Of a DNA stretch of 64,000 nucleotides, positions 52,077 to 60,429 are shown in pieces (the first letter of the stretch is position 1; every line of letters begins with the position of its first letter). This DNA is from Caenispirillum salinarum_A. GTDB lineage: Bacteria; Pseudomonadota; Alphaproteobacteria; Rhodospirillales; Rhodospirillaceae. The translations under genes and the position numbers were made by a program. The notes below the pieces were generated by a model, which was not told the origin of the DNA, did no database searches, and saw only the letters and a list, made by a program, of their open reading frames with translations. The stretch spans positions 3,348,001 to 3,412,000 of the forward strand of contig NZ_CP085224.1 of assembly GCF_044803115.1 (NCBI RefSeq), given 5' to 3'.

Positions 52077-53942
52077 ATGCCCCTGCCCGCCTTTCTCCGC
52101 CCCGCCGCCCTTGCCTGCGCCCTGTTTCTCGGCAGCGGCGCGCCGGCCGGCGGGGTGACGCCCGAGGGCGAAATCCGCATCGGCGTGCTGGCCTTCCGCG
52201 GCGCCGAGCAGGCGGTGGAGACCTGGAGCCCCACCGTCACCGCCCTCGCCCGCGCCCTGCCCCGCCACGACATCGTTCTGGTGCCGCTGGACCTGAACGA
52301 GATGCGCGAGGCGGTGGCCGACGCGCAGGTGGACTTCGTCGCCACCAACCCCGGCCATTACGTGGAGTTGGAGGCCGGCCACGGCATCACGCGCATCGCC
52401 ACACTGGAAACCACCGACCGGGGCACGCCGCGCGCCGCAGTGGGTTCGGTCATCTTCACCCGCGCCGACAACGCGGCCATCGGCACGCTCGGCGACCTGA
52501 AAGGCACCGTGTTCGAGGCCGTGGACGAGCGGGCCTTCGGCGGCTTCCAGATCGGCTGGCGCGAGATGAAGGCTGCCGGCGTGGACCCCTTCGACGACCT
52601 GGACCTGCTGCGCTTCACCGGCTTCCCGCTGGATTCCATCGTCCTGCACGTGCGCGACGGCCTGGCCGACGCCGGCACGGTCCGCGCCTGCCTGATGGAG
52701 GAGATGGCGGCCGAGGGCAAGATCGACATGGCCGACTTCCGCATCCTCAACCCGCAGCCGGTGGCGGAGTTCCCCTGCGCCCTGTCGTCGCGCCTGTATC
52801 CCGACTGGCCGTTTGCCAAGCTGCGCCACACCGACCGAGCGCTCGCCAAGCGCGTGGCCATCGCGCTTCTGGGCCAGGGACTTGAGGGGCCGGGCGCCGC
52901 CGAAGCGCCGCAGTGGACGGTGCCGCTGAACTACCAGCCCGTCCACGACCTCTACTACGACCTGCGGCTCGGCCCCTTTGCCATGGAACCCGGCGACGTG
53001 CTGGCGGAAATGGCGGCGGAGTACTGGGAGTGGCCGGCGGCGCTGGCGGCCCTGCTGCTTCTGGCCGCGGCGGCCCATGTGCGGACCGAGCACATGGTCA
53101 CCCGCCGCACCGCCGAGCTTCACGCCGAGATGGAGGAACGCCGGCGTGCCCAGGAAGAAGCCCAGTTGCGCCTGGCAGAGCTGGCGCATGTCTCCCGCCA
53201 GTCCACCATGGGCGAACTGGCCGCCGGCCTGGCGCACGAGATCAACCAGCCGCTGGCCGCCATCACCAACTACGCCAACGGATGCATCCGGCGCATGGAG
53301 CAGCAGGACGCGCGCCCGCACAACAGCCCCGACGGCGCGCTCGCCCTGCGCGCGGAAAACGCGGAAATCCTGGCCGCCATCCGGCAGATCGTCGCGCAGG
53401 CCCAGCGCGCCGCCGGCATCATTCAGAACATCCGGGCCTTCCTGCGCAAGGGCGAGGCCGCCCGCACGCCCATCGACATGAACCGCATCCTGCGCGACGC
53501 CGCCGCCCTGCTGGCGGTGGAGGCGCGGCACAACGGCGTCATGCTGCGCCTGAAGCTGGGGGAAAACCTTCCCGACGTGCTGGCCGACCGGGTGCAACTG
53601 GAGCAGGTGGTGGTCAACCTCATGCGCAATGGGATTGATGCGCTCAAGCACGTCCCGGAACAGGAACGCCGCCTGGACCTGCGCTCGGCGGTGGAGGAGG
53701 ACGGCAGGGCGGTTCTTGTCTCGGTCCGCGATACCGGCCCGGGCCTGCCGCCCGAAGTGCGCGGCCACCTGTTCGAGCCCTTCTTCACCACCAAGGCCAC
53801 CGGCATGGGTCTCGGCCTGTCCATCAGCCAGAACATCGTGGAGAACCACGGCGGCTGGATCGGCATCGACAGCGACCCGGCGGGAACGGGCACCACGGTC
53901 GCCTTCACCCTGCCCGCGTGGCGCCCGGCGGCGAGCGGGTGA
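52077..53942 (+). CDS. Histidine kinase with PhnD-like periplasmic sensor (TtrS-like)
   Basis: This 621-residue sensor kinase has a signal/anchor (MPLPAFLRPAALACALFLG), then a PhnD-like periplasmic-binding domain (about residues 30-275; IRIGVLAFRG, FVATNPGHYVELE, GTVFEAVDERAFGGFQIGW), a membrane helix near 318-335, a HisKA helix with the phosphorylated His in GELAAGLAHEINQPLAAI (about residue 387), and the ATPase domain (NLMRNGIDAL, DTGPGLPPEVRGHLFEP, GMGLGLSISQN). The order matches TtrS-type kinases, which sense anions such as tetrathionate. No response regulator lies next to it. The ATG at 52077 precedes the signal; an ATG at 52038 would add 13 residues. Confidence 0.9.
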   Translation: MPLPAFLRPAALACALFLGSGAPAGGVTPEGEIRIGVLAFRGAEQAVETWSPTVTALARALPRHDIVLVPLDLNEMREAVADAQVDFVATNPGHYVELEAGHGITRIATLETTDRGTPRAAVGSVIFTRADNAAIGTLGDLKGTVFEAVDERAFGGFQIGWREMKAAGVDPFDDLDLLRFTGFPLDSIVLHVRDGLADAGTVRACLMEEMAAEGKIDMADFRILNPQPVAEFPCALSSRLYPDWPFAKLRHTDRALAKRVAIALLGQGLEGPGAAEAPQWTVPLNYQPVHDLYYDLRLGPFAMEPGDVLAEMAAEYWEWPAALAALLLLAAAAHVRTEHMVTRRTAELHAEMEERRRAQEEAQLRLAELAHVSRQSTMGELAAGLAHEINQPLAAITNYANGCIRRMEQQDARPHNSPDGALALRAENAEILAAIRQIVAQAQRAAGIIQNIRAFLRKGEAARTPIDMNRILRDAAALLAVEARHNGVMLRLKLGENLPDVLADRVQLEQVVVNLMRNGIDALKHVPEQERRLDLRSAVEEDGRAVLVSVRDTGPGLPPEVRGHLFEPFFTTKATGMGLGLSISQNIVENHGGWIGIDSDPAGTGTTVAFTLPAWRPAASG

Positions 53943-53972
53943 GCCGCTTTCCGGCAGCGCACCGGATATGGC

Positions 53973-54053
53973 TTCCTGCTTTCGCAGGAATGGCGGATAA
54001 TTTCATATTACAAAACAATAGTTTAATAACCCGTCGCTTCTGCGAAAGCAGGA
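53973..54053. repeat. REP-like inverted repeat pair
   Basis: TTCCTGCTTTCGCAGGAA (53973-53990) is itself a hairpin, and the relative TTCTGCGAAAGCAGGA (54038-54053) is its inverse. An AT-rich 47-base spacer separates them. The flanking TGGCGGAT and ATCCGCC also pair, so the whole unit can fold. Such TCCTGCTTTCGCAGGAATG-type REP sequences are dispersed in many proteobacteria and often act as 3' mRNA ends. It lies in the gap between the kinase and the convergent SDR gene. Confidence 0.6.
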
Positions 54054-54092
54054 CTCACATCCGCCGTCCGTCACCCTGCGACGCCCCGTCGG

Positions 54093-55178
54093 TTACCAGA
54101 GGCGGTGGCGTCGGCGATGGCGGCTCCGCCAGTGCCAGCCCCGGTGCCGCTCGCGCTCCCGCCGCTCGCATTCCTGGTTGGCGAGCCACGCCAGTCCGGC
54201 GGCAGCCAGCGCAAGGGCCACGATGCCGGTCTTGTGCTTCTGCCAGAACAGATAGGTGCTGAAGCGGCGCACATAGGCTTCGCTGGTGTTGTGCACACGG
54301 CCCCGGCCCACGGGACGGAACAGCCCCTGGTGACGGCCACCGCCGCCACCGCGCGGCACGCCGGTCACCTGCAGGTCGCCGAAGACCTTCGCGCCGACCA
54401 GGTCCGACAACCCGGGAAACAGGTGGCGCGTCAGGGTCATCAGCCGCGCCCCGCCGCCCACCGACAGCACCCGCGTCCGATGCGTGGCGGCGTGCAGGAT
54501 GGCATCCGCCACCAGGTCGGCGTCGTAGACCGGCGGCGGGTTGGTCGGCTCGCGGTCCAGGTGGGCGCCGGCGTGCTCCTTGTAGGGCGTGTCGATGCTG
54601 GTCGGCTTGATGAGGGTGACCGAGATGGGCGCCCCCTCGCGCAGAAGCTCCATGCGTAGGCCGTCGGTGAAGCCCTTCACGGCGTGCTTGGCGGCCGCGT
54701 AGGGCACCTGCAGCGGGATCGCCCGGTCCGACAGCACGCTGCCGACGTTGACGATCACCCCGCCGTCCTGCCGGCGCATGATGCGCGCCGCCGCAAGGCT
54801 GCCGAGCACGACACCCCAGAAATCGGTCTCGAAGATGCGGCGCTGCTCGGCCAGCGGAATGTCGTCCAGCGTGCCGTAGGCGGAGACGCCGGCGTTGTTC
54901 ACCCAGGTGTCGACGCGGCCGAAGGTGTCCACCGCTGTCGCCTCCAGCTGGCGCACCTGATCCTCGTTTCCGACGTCGCAGACCACCGCCCTGGCCTCGT
55001 GCCCCTTGTTGCGCAGCACCTCGGCGATGCGCTCCAGCGGTTCGCGGTTGCGGGCGGCGAGCACCAGCCGCGCGCCGGCGTCGGCGGCCTGCATCGCGGT
55101 CGCAAGGCCGATACCGCTGGTCGCGCCGGTGATGACCATGACCTGGGCGCGCAGCGGGCGGAGACGGATGCGCGTCAT
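54093..55178 (-). CDS. SDR-family oxidoreductase with C-terminal membrane helix
   Basis: This 361-residue classical SDR has the cofactor loop ITGATSGIGLATAMQ, NNAGVSAYG, the active-site VNVGSVLSDRAIPLQVPYAAAKHA (Ser, Tyr-x3-Lys), and a C-terminal LFPGLSDLVGAKVFG. An extra tail follows: a hydrophobic helix (GIVALALAAAGLAWLA, about residues 323-338), then an Arg/His-rich end (RRERERHRGWHWRSRHRRR). It overlaps the alcohol dehydrogenase gene by four bases (ATGA) and forms a unit with it and the SRPBCC protein. The trio recurs in bacteria next to stress or envelope functions; the substrate is unknown. Confidence 0.85.
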   Translation of the reverse strand: MTRIRLRPLRAQVMVITGATSGIGLATAMQAADAGARLVLAARNREPLERIAEVLRNKGHEARAVVCDVGNEDQVRQLEATAVDTFGRVDTWVNNAGVSAYGTLDDIPLAEQRRIFETDFWGVVLGSLAAARIMRRQDGGVIVNVGSVLSDRAIPLQVPYAAAKHAVKGFTDGLRMELLREGAPISVTLIKPTSIDTPYKEHAGAHLDREPTNPPPVYDADLVADAILHAATHRTRVLSVGGGARLMTLTRHLFPGLSDLVGAKVFGDLQVTGVPRGGGGGRHQGLFRPVGRGRVHNTSEAYVRRFSTYLFWQKHKTGIVALALAAAGLAWLANQECERRERERHRGWHWRSRHRRRHRLW

Positions 55179-56413
55179 GCCGGCCCTCCCATCGTCGTGT
55201 TGTTGGCGCCGACGCCCGCGCCCGCGCCGGGTTCGGGGCGCACGGACGGGTCGAAGACCACCCGCAGGCAGTCGTCGGTCTTGTGCTTGAACATGCCGTA
55301 GCCCTCCGCCCCGCGCTCCAGGGGCCAGCGGTGGGTCATCAGGTAGGCCGGGTCGAGCCGCCCTTCGCGGATATGCTCGAACAGGGTCGGCACATAGCGC
55401 TGGCCGTGCTGCTGGCCGCCGCGCATGGTCAGGGCCTTGTTCATCAGTGCGCCGATGGGGAAGGTGTCGACGAACCCGCCGTAGACGCCGATGACGCTGA
55501 CGGTGCCGCCCTTGCGGCAGGCGCGCACGGCCTGGCGCAGCACCGTCGCCCGCCCCGTCTCCAGCTGCAGGGCCTGCTTGGCGCGGTCGTAGAGGTAGCC
55601 GGGGCCGGTGCCGTGCGCCTCCAGCCCGACCGCGTCGATGCAACGGTCGGGGCCGCGCCCGCCGGTCATCTCCATCAGGGCGTCGTGCACGTCGACCTTT
55701 TCGTAATTGAGGATGTCCGCGCCGGCATGGGCATGGGCCTTCCTCAGGCGGTCGGGGAAGCGGTCGATGGCGATGACGCGCTCCGCCCCCATGATCCTTG
55801 CCGCCGTCATGGCCATGAGCCCGACGCCACCGGCCCCCCACACGGCCACCACGTCGCCGCCCTGGATGTCGGCCAGGTCGGCGGCCATCCAGCCGGTCGG
55901 CACGGCATCGGAGACGAACACCGCCGTCTCGTCCGGCACGCCGTCGGGAACCTTGAACACGTTGGTCTCGGCGTAGGGCACGCGGATGTAATCGGCATGG
56001 CTGCCGGCATAGCCGCCGAAGGCATGGCTGTAGCCGAAGATGCCCGCGCCCGCGTGGCCGTAGACCGTTTCCTCCATGCCCGGCGTGGCGTTGGAGTTGT
56101 CGCACAGGGAATAGAGCTGGTTGTCGCAGAACCAGCAGTGGCCGCATCCGATGATGGAGATGACGATCACCCGGTCGCCCTTGGTGAACTTGGAGACGCC
56201 GGAGCCGGTCTCCACGACCTCCCCCAGGAACTCGTGCCCCAGCACATCGCCGGATCGCATGGCGGGGACGTAGCCGTCCAGCAGGTGCAGGTCCGACCCG
56301 CACACCGACGACAGCGTCACCTTCACGATGACGTCGCCGGGGTCCAGGATCTTGGGATCTTCCACGGTTTCGACCCGCAGGTCATTGATGCCGTTCCAGC
56401 ACAGGGCGCGCAT
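55175..56413 (-). CDS. Zinc-dependent alcohol dehydrogenase, formaldehyde-dehydrogenase-like
   Basis: This 412-residue medium-chain dehydrogenase has the catalytic zinc ligands in SVCGSDLHLLDG and GHEFLGEVVE, the structural-zinc cysteine cluster GCGHCWFCDNQLYSLCD, and the Rossmann loop VWGAGGVGLMAM. The long chain and the PDRCIDAVGLEA and AVRACRKGGTVSVIGVYGG blocks are typical of glutathione-independent formaldehyde-dehydrogenase-like enzymes. It likely oxidises or reduces an aldehyde/alcohol with NAD. It is upstream of the SDR gene in the minus-strand unit, overlapping by four bases. The C-terminal tail (GAGAGVGANN) is low complexity. Confidence 0.9.
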   Translation of the reverse strand: MRALCWNGINDLRVETVEDPKILDPGDVIVKVTLSSVCGSDLHLLDGYVPAMRSGDVLGHEFLGEVVETGSGVSKFTKGDRVIVISIIGCGHCWFCDNQLYSLCDNSNATPGMEETVYGHAGAGIFGYSHAFGGYAGSHADYIRVPYAETNVFKVPDGVPDETAVFVSDAVPTGWMAADLADIQGGDVVAVWGAGGVGLMAMTAARIMGAERVIAIDRFPDRLRKAHAHAGADILNYEKVDVHDALMEMTGGRGPDRCIDAVGLEAHGTGPGYLYDRAKQALQLETGRATVLRQAVRACRKGGTVSVIGVYGGFVDTFPIGALMNKALTMRGGQQHGQRYVPTLFEHIREGRLDPAYLMTHRWPLERGAEGYGMFKHKTDDCLRVVFDPSVRPEPGAGAGVGANNTTMGGPA

Positions 56414-56448
56414 GAAAGGGCCTCCGTCAGTTCAGGGGTGAGACCAAA

Positions 56449-57132
56449 TCAGCGCGTGCCGTGCGGGCGGGGCTGGGAGCTGGTGACGTGGCCCGTCTCC
56501 AGGATCTGCTTCAGCCGCCGCAGGTCGTCGTGGGCCTGGCGGTCGGGCTCCTCGCCCATCAGCTTGGCGACCATGGCGCCCAGCCTGCCGCCCGGCGCGT
56601 CGTAGGTGAGTTCCAGGTGCACTTCCGTGCCGCGTCCGCCCGGGGCGTCGGCAAAGGTGACCGAGCCTTCGTTGAGGACATCCGCGTTGGGGCGGGCGCG
56701 CCAGCCGATGTGCTCGTTCTCGCGGATGTCCACCAGGTCGGCGTCCCATTCCATCGCCGTGTGCAGCGGCCCGCGCACCACCCAGTGGTGGGCGTTCGGC
56801 CCGATCTCGCGGACGTCCTCCACATGCGTCATGAAGCGGGGGAAGTGCGTCGGGTCGCGCCAGTAGGCGAAGACATCCGGCCGGGGCCGGCCGATGGTGA
56901 TGGAGCGCTTGACCGTCAGCGGCGCCCGCGGAATGACATGGGTGGGTGGCTGGCCGGTCTTGTTGCGCCACGTCTGGTAGGCCCACGCCCCGCCGAGCGC
57001 CGCGCCCACCAGCCCGAGGGTGCCCATGCGCCGAAGCGCCAGCGCGGCGATCACGCCCACGGCCAGTGATCCGGGGGTGAACAGATTGGCGGCGGGATCG
57101 TCCTTGCGGGACCGGGAACGCTCGGTGGCCAT
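56449..57132 (-). CDS. SRPBCC (polyketide cyclase/dehydrase-like) membrane-anchored protein
   Basis: This 227-residue protein has an N-terminal pair of glycine-rich hydrophobic segments (AVGVIAALALRRMGTLGLVGAALGGAWAY, about residues 25-53). An SRPBCC lipid/steroid-binding fold follows (VKRSITIGRPRPDVFAYWRDPTHFPRFMTHVEDV and later GSVTFADAPGGRGTEVHLELTY). Such proteins are common in YgaP/CinA-like stress clusters with SDR and alcohol dehydrogenase genes, as here. It would be anchored in the inner membrane. No enzymatic residues can be assigned. The start ATG at 57132 and length fit the family. Confidence 0.75.
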   Translation of the reverse strand: MATERSRSRKDDPAANLFTPGSLAVGVIAALALRRMGTLGLVGAALGGAWAYQTWRNKTGQPPTHVIPRAPLTVKRSITIGRPRPDVFAYWRDPTHFPRFMTHVEDVREIGPNAHHWVVRGPLHTAMEWDADLVDIRENEHIGWRARPNADVLNEGSVTFADAPGGRGTEVHLELTYDAPGGRLGAMVAKLMGEEPDRQAHDDLRRLKQILETGHVTSSQPRPHGTR

Positions 57133-57242
57133 GACACTCTCTCCCTTGACGGTTCAGACGGCGATTGCCACCGCAGAACGTCGGTCGGGAAAAGGCCGTT
57201 CAAGGCGCGGAAGTGGCAGGGTCCCAGAGCGGGAACCCTTCG

Positions 57243-58427
57243 CTACTTGTTCAACTCCTGCATGGCCTCGTCCAGCCCGCCCAGGGTGAGCGGGTACATG
57301 CGGCCTTCCATGATCTGGTTGATCATCTGGATGGAGTGCGTGTAGGGCCAGAACCGCTGGTCCGAGGGGTTGAGCCACACCGCGTGGGGCCAGACCTGGA
57401 GCATCCGGCGCAGCCAGACCTCGCCGGCCTCGTCGTTCCAGTGCTCCACGGCGCCGCCGGGGTAGGCGATCTCATACGGGCTCATGGAGGCGTCGCCGAC
57501 GAAGATCAGCTTGTAGTCCGACCCGTAGGTGTGCAGCACGTCCCACGTCGGGATGCGGTCGGCGTGGCGGCGGGTGTTGTCGCGCCAGACGTATTCATAG
57601 ACGCAGTTGTGGAAGTAGTAGTGCTCCAGGTGCTTGAACTCGCTGCGCACGGCCGAGAACAGCTCCTCGCAGGTCTTGACGTGATCGTCCATGGACCCGC
57701 CGATGTCCAGGAACAGCAGCACCTTCACCGTGTTGTGGCGCTCCGGCACCATCTTGATGTCGAGCATTCCGCCGTGGTGGGCGGTGGAGCGGATGGTGTC
57801 GTCCAGGTCCAGTTCCGTCGCCGCCCCCTCGCGCGCGAACCGGCGCAGGCGGCGCAGCGCCACCTTGATGTTGCGCGTGCCCAGTTCCACCGTGTCGTCC
57901 AAGTTCTTGAACTCGCGCTTGTCCCAGACCTTCACCGCGCGCCGGTGGCGGCTTTCGTGCTGGCCGATGCGCACACCTTCCGGGTTGTAGCCGTAGGCGC
58001 CGAAGGGGCTGGTGCCGGCCGTGCCGATCCACTTGGACCCGCCCTGGTGGCGCTTCTTCTGCTCCTCCAGGCGCTGCTTCAGCGTTTCCATCAGCTTGTC
58101 GAAGCCGCCCAGCGCCTCGATCTGCTTCTTTTCCTCCTCCGACAGGAACTTCTCGGCCAGCTTGCGCAGCCATTCCTCGGGAATGTCGGCGGTGATCTCG
58201 TCGGGATTGGTGGGCTCCTCCAGTCCCTTGAAGACGTGGCCGAACACCCGGTCGAAGCGGTCCAGGTGGCGTTCGTCCTTCACCAGCGTCGCGCGCGCCA
58301 GGAAGTAGAAGTCGTCCACCGAGAAACCCGCGCAGCCCTTTTCCACCGCCTCCAGCAGCAGAAGGTATTCGTTCAGGCTGACCGGGACGCCGGCCTTGCG
58401 GAGTTCATAGAACAGGGTGACGAACAT
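57243..58427 (-). CDS. VWA-domain protein, CoxE-like
   Basis: This 394-residue protein has an N-terminal helical half starting VTLFYELRKAGVPVSLNEY and a C-terminal von Willebrand A domain (about residues 225-390) with the metal site DIGGS in LLFLDIGGSMDDHV, the IFVGDASMSPYE region and VWLNPSDQRFWPYT. CoxE-type proteins work with a MoxR AAA+ ATPase to insert metals or fold partner enzymes; a MoxR gene is two genes upstream in the same unit. It is the last gene, starting 22 bases after the Sel1-like protein stops. Its partner enzyme is not evident in the window. Confidence 0.85.
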   Translation of the reverse strand: MFVTLFYELRKAGVPVSLNEYLLLLEAVEKGCAGFSVDDFYFLARATLVKDERHLDRFDRVFGHVFKGLEEPTNPDEITADIPEEWLRKLAEKFLSEEEKKQIEALGGFDKLMETLKQRLEEQKKRHQGGSKWIGTAGTSPFGAYGYNPEGVRIGQHESRHRRAVKVWDKREFKNLDDTVELGTRNIKVALRRLRRFAREGAATELDLDDTIRSTAHHGGMLDIKMVPERHNTVKVLLFLDIGGSMDDHVKTCEELFSAVRSEFKHLEHYYFHNCVYEYVWRDNTRRHADRIPTWDVLHTYGSDYKLIFVGDASMSPYEIAYPGGAVEHWNDEAGEVWLRRMLQVWPHAVWLNPSDQRFWPYTHSIQMINQIMEGRMYPLTLGGLDEAMQELNK

Positions 58428-58449
58428 GGGGCTCCGGGGATCAGGGAGG

Positions 58450-59061
58450 TCAGAACGGCAGGCGGGCGGCCTGCTGCTGTTCGCGCGACATGGACTTGTA
58501 GACCGCCACCGCGTTCTCCCGCGCGTTGGGCACACCAAGCTTGTGCGCCTGGGCGTAGAGGCGGAAGGCCTTGGGCAGATCCTTGGCGACGGCCACGCCG
58601 TTGGCGCGCATCCAGGCCAGAAGCTCGACGGCGTCGCCCTGGTCCGCTTCCGCGCGACGCTCCACTTCCGCCACATGCTCGGGGCGGGCGTCGTTCTGGG
58701 CGATGGCGGTCACCACCTCCTCCCACGGCGGCGGGGGTGGCGGGGGTTCTTCCTCGTAAACGATCTGCGGCGGCTCGAAGCCCGGCGGCGGGGGCGGAGG
58801 CGGCGCGGCGGGACCCAGAAGCCGCACGCCGTCCTTGTTCAGCACATAGCCCGGCAACTCGCCGGCGTTCTCGCGCTTGAGGCTGTCGCGGAACAGGTCG
58901 TCCAGCGTGGGGGCGAGGATGGCCTCTTCCTCCGCCTTCTGGGCGGCCTCCTGCACGCGGGCCTCGGCGGCGACGGGTACGGACGGCAGAACGGCACCCG
59001 CCGCCAGCGACAGGATCGCCGTCGTCGTGATGGTCCGAAAGAGCGCGCTTGCCTTGCACAT
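58450..59061 (-). CDS. Secreted protein with a Sel1-like region and polyproline tract
   Basis: This 203-residue protein has a signal peptide (FRTITTTAILSLAAGAVLPSVPVAA). It then has a Glu-rich helix, two proline runs (AAPPPPPPPGF and EEPPPPPPPW, about residues 85-112), and a C-terminal Sel1-like helical pair (AVELLAWMRANGVAVAKDLPKAFRLYAQAHKLG). It is probably periplasmic. It lies between the MoxR and CoxE-like genes, all on the minus strand with short gaps, so it may be a partner of that system. I do not recognise a named family beyond the Sel1-like repeat. Confidence 0.6.
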   Translation of the reverse strand: MCKASALFRTITTTAILSLAAGAVLPSVPVAAEARVQEAAQKAEEEAILAPTLDDLFRDSLKRENAGELPGYVLNKDGVRLLGPAAPPPPPPPGFEPPQIVYEEEPPPPPPPWEEVVTAIAQNDARPEHVAEVERRAEADQGDAVELLAWMRANGVAVAKDLPKAFRLYAQAHKLGVPNARENAVAVYKSMSREQQQAARLPF

Positions 59062-59108
59062 GGTCGGTCGCCTCTTCGCTCCGCGCCGGTCGCCCAGGGA
59101 CGCCGTGG

Positions 59109-59954
59109 TCAGCGCCCTTCCCGCTTGGCCAGGAAGGCCAGCCGCTGCAGAAGGTGGACGTCCTGCTCGTTCTTGAGCAGCGCCCCGTGCAGCGGCGGCA
59201 GCAGGGTCTTCACGTCCTTGGCCCGCAGGGCTTCCGGAGAGATGTCGTCGGCCATCAGCAGCTTCAGCCAGTCCAGAAGCTCGCTGGTCGACGGCTTCTT
59301 CTTCAGCCCCGGCACGTCGCGCAGGTCGTAGAACAGGCTCATGGCCTCGCGCACCAGGCGGGACTTGATGTCGGGGAAGTGGACCTGGACGATGTCGGCC
59401 ATCGTGTCCTCGTCCGGGAAGCGGATATAGTGAAAGAAACACCGGCGCAGGAAGGCGTCGGGCAGTTCCTTTTCGTTGTTGGACGTGATGATGACGATGG
59501 GCCGCGTCCTGGCCGAGACCATCTCGCCGGTCTCGTGCACGTAGAACTCCATGCGGTCGAGTTCCAGCAGCAGGTCGTTGGGGAACTCGATGTCGGCCTT
59601 GTCGATCTCGTCGATCAGCAGCACGCAGCCGCCCTCGGTCGTGAAGGCCTCCCACAGTTTGCCGGGCTTGATGTAGTTGCGGATGTCGTGCACCCGGTCG
59701 TCGCCCAGCTGGCTGTCGCGCAGGCGGCTGACGGCGTCGTATTCATAAAGGCCGTGCTGCGCCTTGGTGGTGGACTTCACATGCCAGGAAATCAGCGGCA
59801 GGCCCAGCGACGCGGCCACTTCCTGCGCCAGCACCGTCTTGCCCGTGCCGGGCTCGCCCTTCACCAGAAGGGGGCGTTGCAGGGTCACGGTGGCGTTGAC
59901 CGCGACCTTCAGGTCCTCGGTGGCGACGTACCGCTCGGTGCCGGAGAACTTCAT
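59109..59954 (-). CDS. MoxR-family AAA+ ATPase
   Basis: This 281-residue AAA+ ATPase has Walker A (LLVKGEPGTGKTVLAQEVA), Walker B (CVLLIDEIDKADIEF), sensor 1 TSNNEKELPDAFLRRC and the arginine-finger region LRRCFFHYIRFPDE. MoxR proteins work with VWA partners as chaperones for metal or complex assembly; the CoxE-like VWA gene follows after the Sel1-like gene. The gene is the first of the unit and is divergent from a small lipoprotein gene. No direct target in the window is clear. Confidence 0.92.
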   Translation of the reverse strand: MKFSGTERYVATEDLKVAVNATVTLQRPLLVKGEPGTGKTVLAQEVAASLGLPLISWHVKSTTKAQHGLYEYDAVSRLRDSQLGDDRVHDIRNYIKPGKLWEAFTTEGGCVLLIDEIDKADIEFPNDLLLELDRMEFYVHETGEMVSARTRPIVIITSNNEKELPDAFLRRCFFHYIRFPDEDTMADIVQVHFPDIKSRLVREAMSLFYDLRDVPGLKKKPSTSELLDWLKLLMADDISPEALRAKDVKTLLPPLHGALLKNEQDVHLLQRLAFLAKREGR

Positions 59955-60156
59955 GGGATACCTTGCGCTGTTTCACCCTGGGGTCGAACGAGATGCGACC
60001 AAAGTCGCTTGTAGCATAACGCCGCCGATGGAGCGGCACCCAACCCTTTTACCCGTTGCGGCGGCGCAATGCGAGTCTTCGGCAGTTGCGAAGGCCCGCC
60101 CGCCGGGGCATGATCCGCGCCGCTTCCCCTGTCCGCCGTGAAGGATGCCAGCCGCC

Positions 60157-60423
60157 ATGCCTCGTCGCGCCGCCACCACCCTGATGCTCTGCCTGCTCGC
60201 CCTGCCGCTGGCCGCCTGCGAGCCCAGCAAGGCCGACCTGCTGGACAAGGCGGAGGGCATCACCACCAAGCAGGGCCTGCGCGACGCCCTGGGCAAGCCC
60301 GACGACATCGCCAAGCTGGGCCCCATCGAAACCTGGACCTACCACGCCGACAACGGCGCGGTGACGTTCCTCATCGCCGGGGATGCGGTGACCCTCAAGA
60401 CCGCCGGCGGCGCCGCCAACTAG
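60157..60423 (+). CDS. Small lipoprotein
   Basis: This 88-residue lipoprotein has the signal MPRRAATTLMLCLLALPLAAC (lipobox LAAC) and a short mature domain with alternating strand-like segments (GLRDALGKPDDIAKLGPIETWTYHADNG). The mature part vaguely resembles the short SmpA/BamE-type lipoproteins, but this is uncertain. I chose the ATG at 60157 because AAGGA is about 13 bases upstream; the ATG at 60145 adds four residues. It lies between the MoxR unit and the convergent DnaJ gene. Confidence 0.55.
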   Translation: MPRRAATTLMLCLLALPLAACEPSKADLLDKAEGITTKQGLRDALGKPDDIAKLGPIETWTYHADNGAVTFLIAGDAVTLKTAGGAAN

Positions 60424-60429
60424 CAGGCG

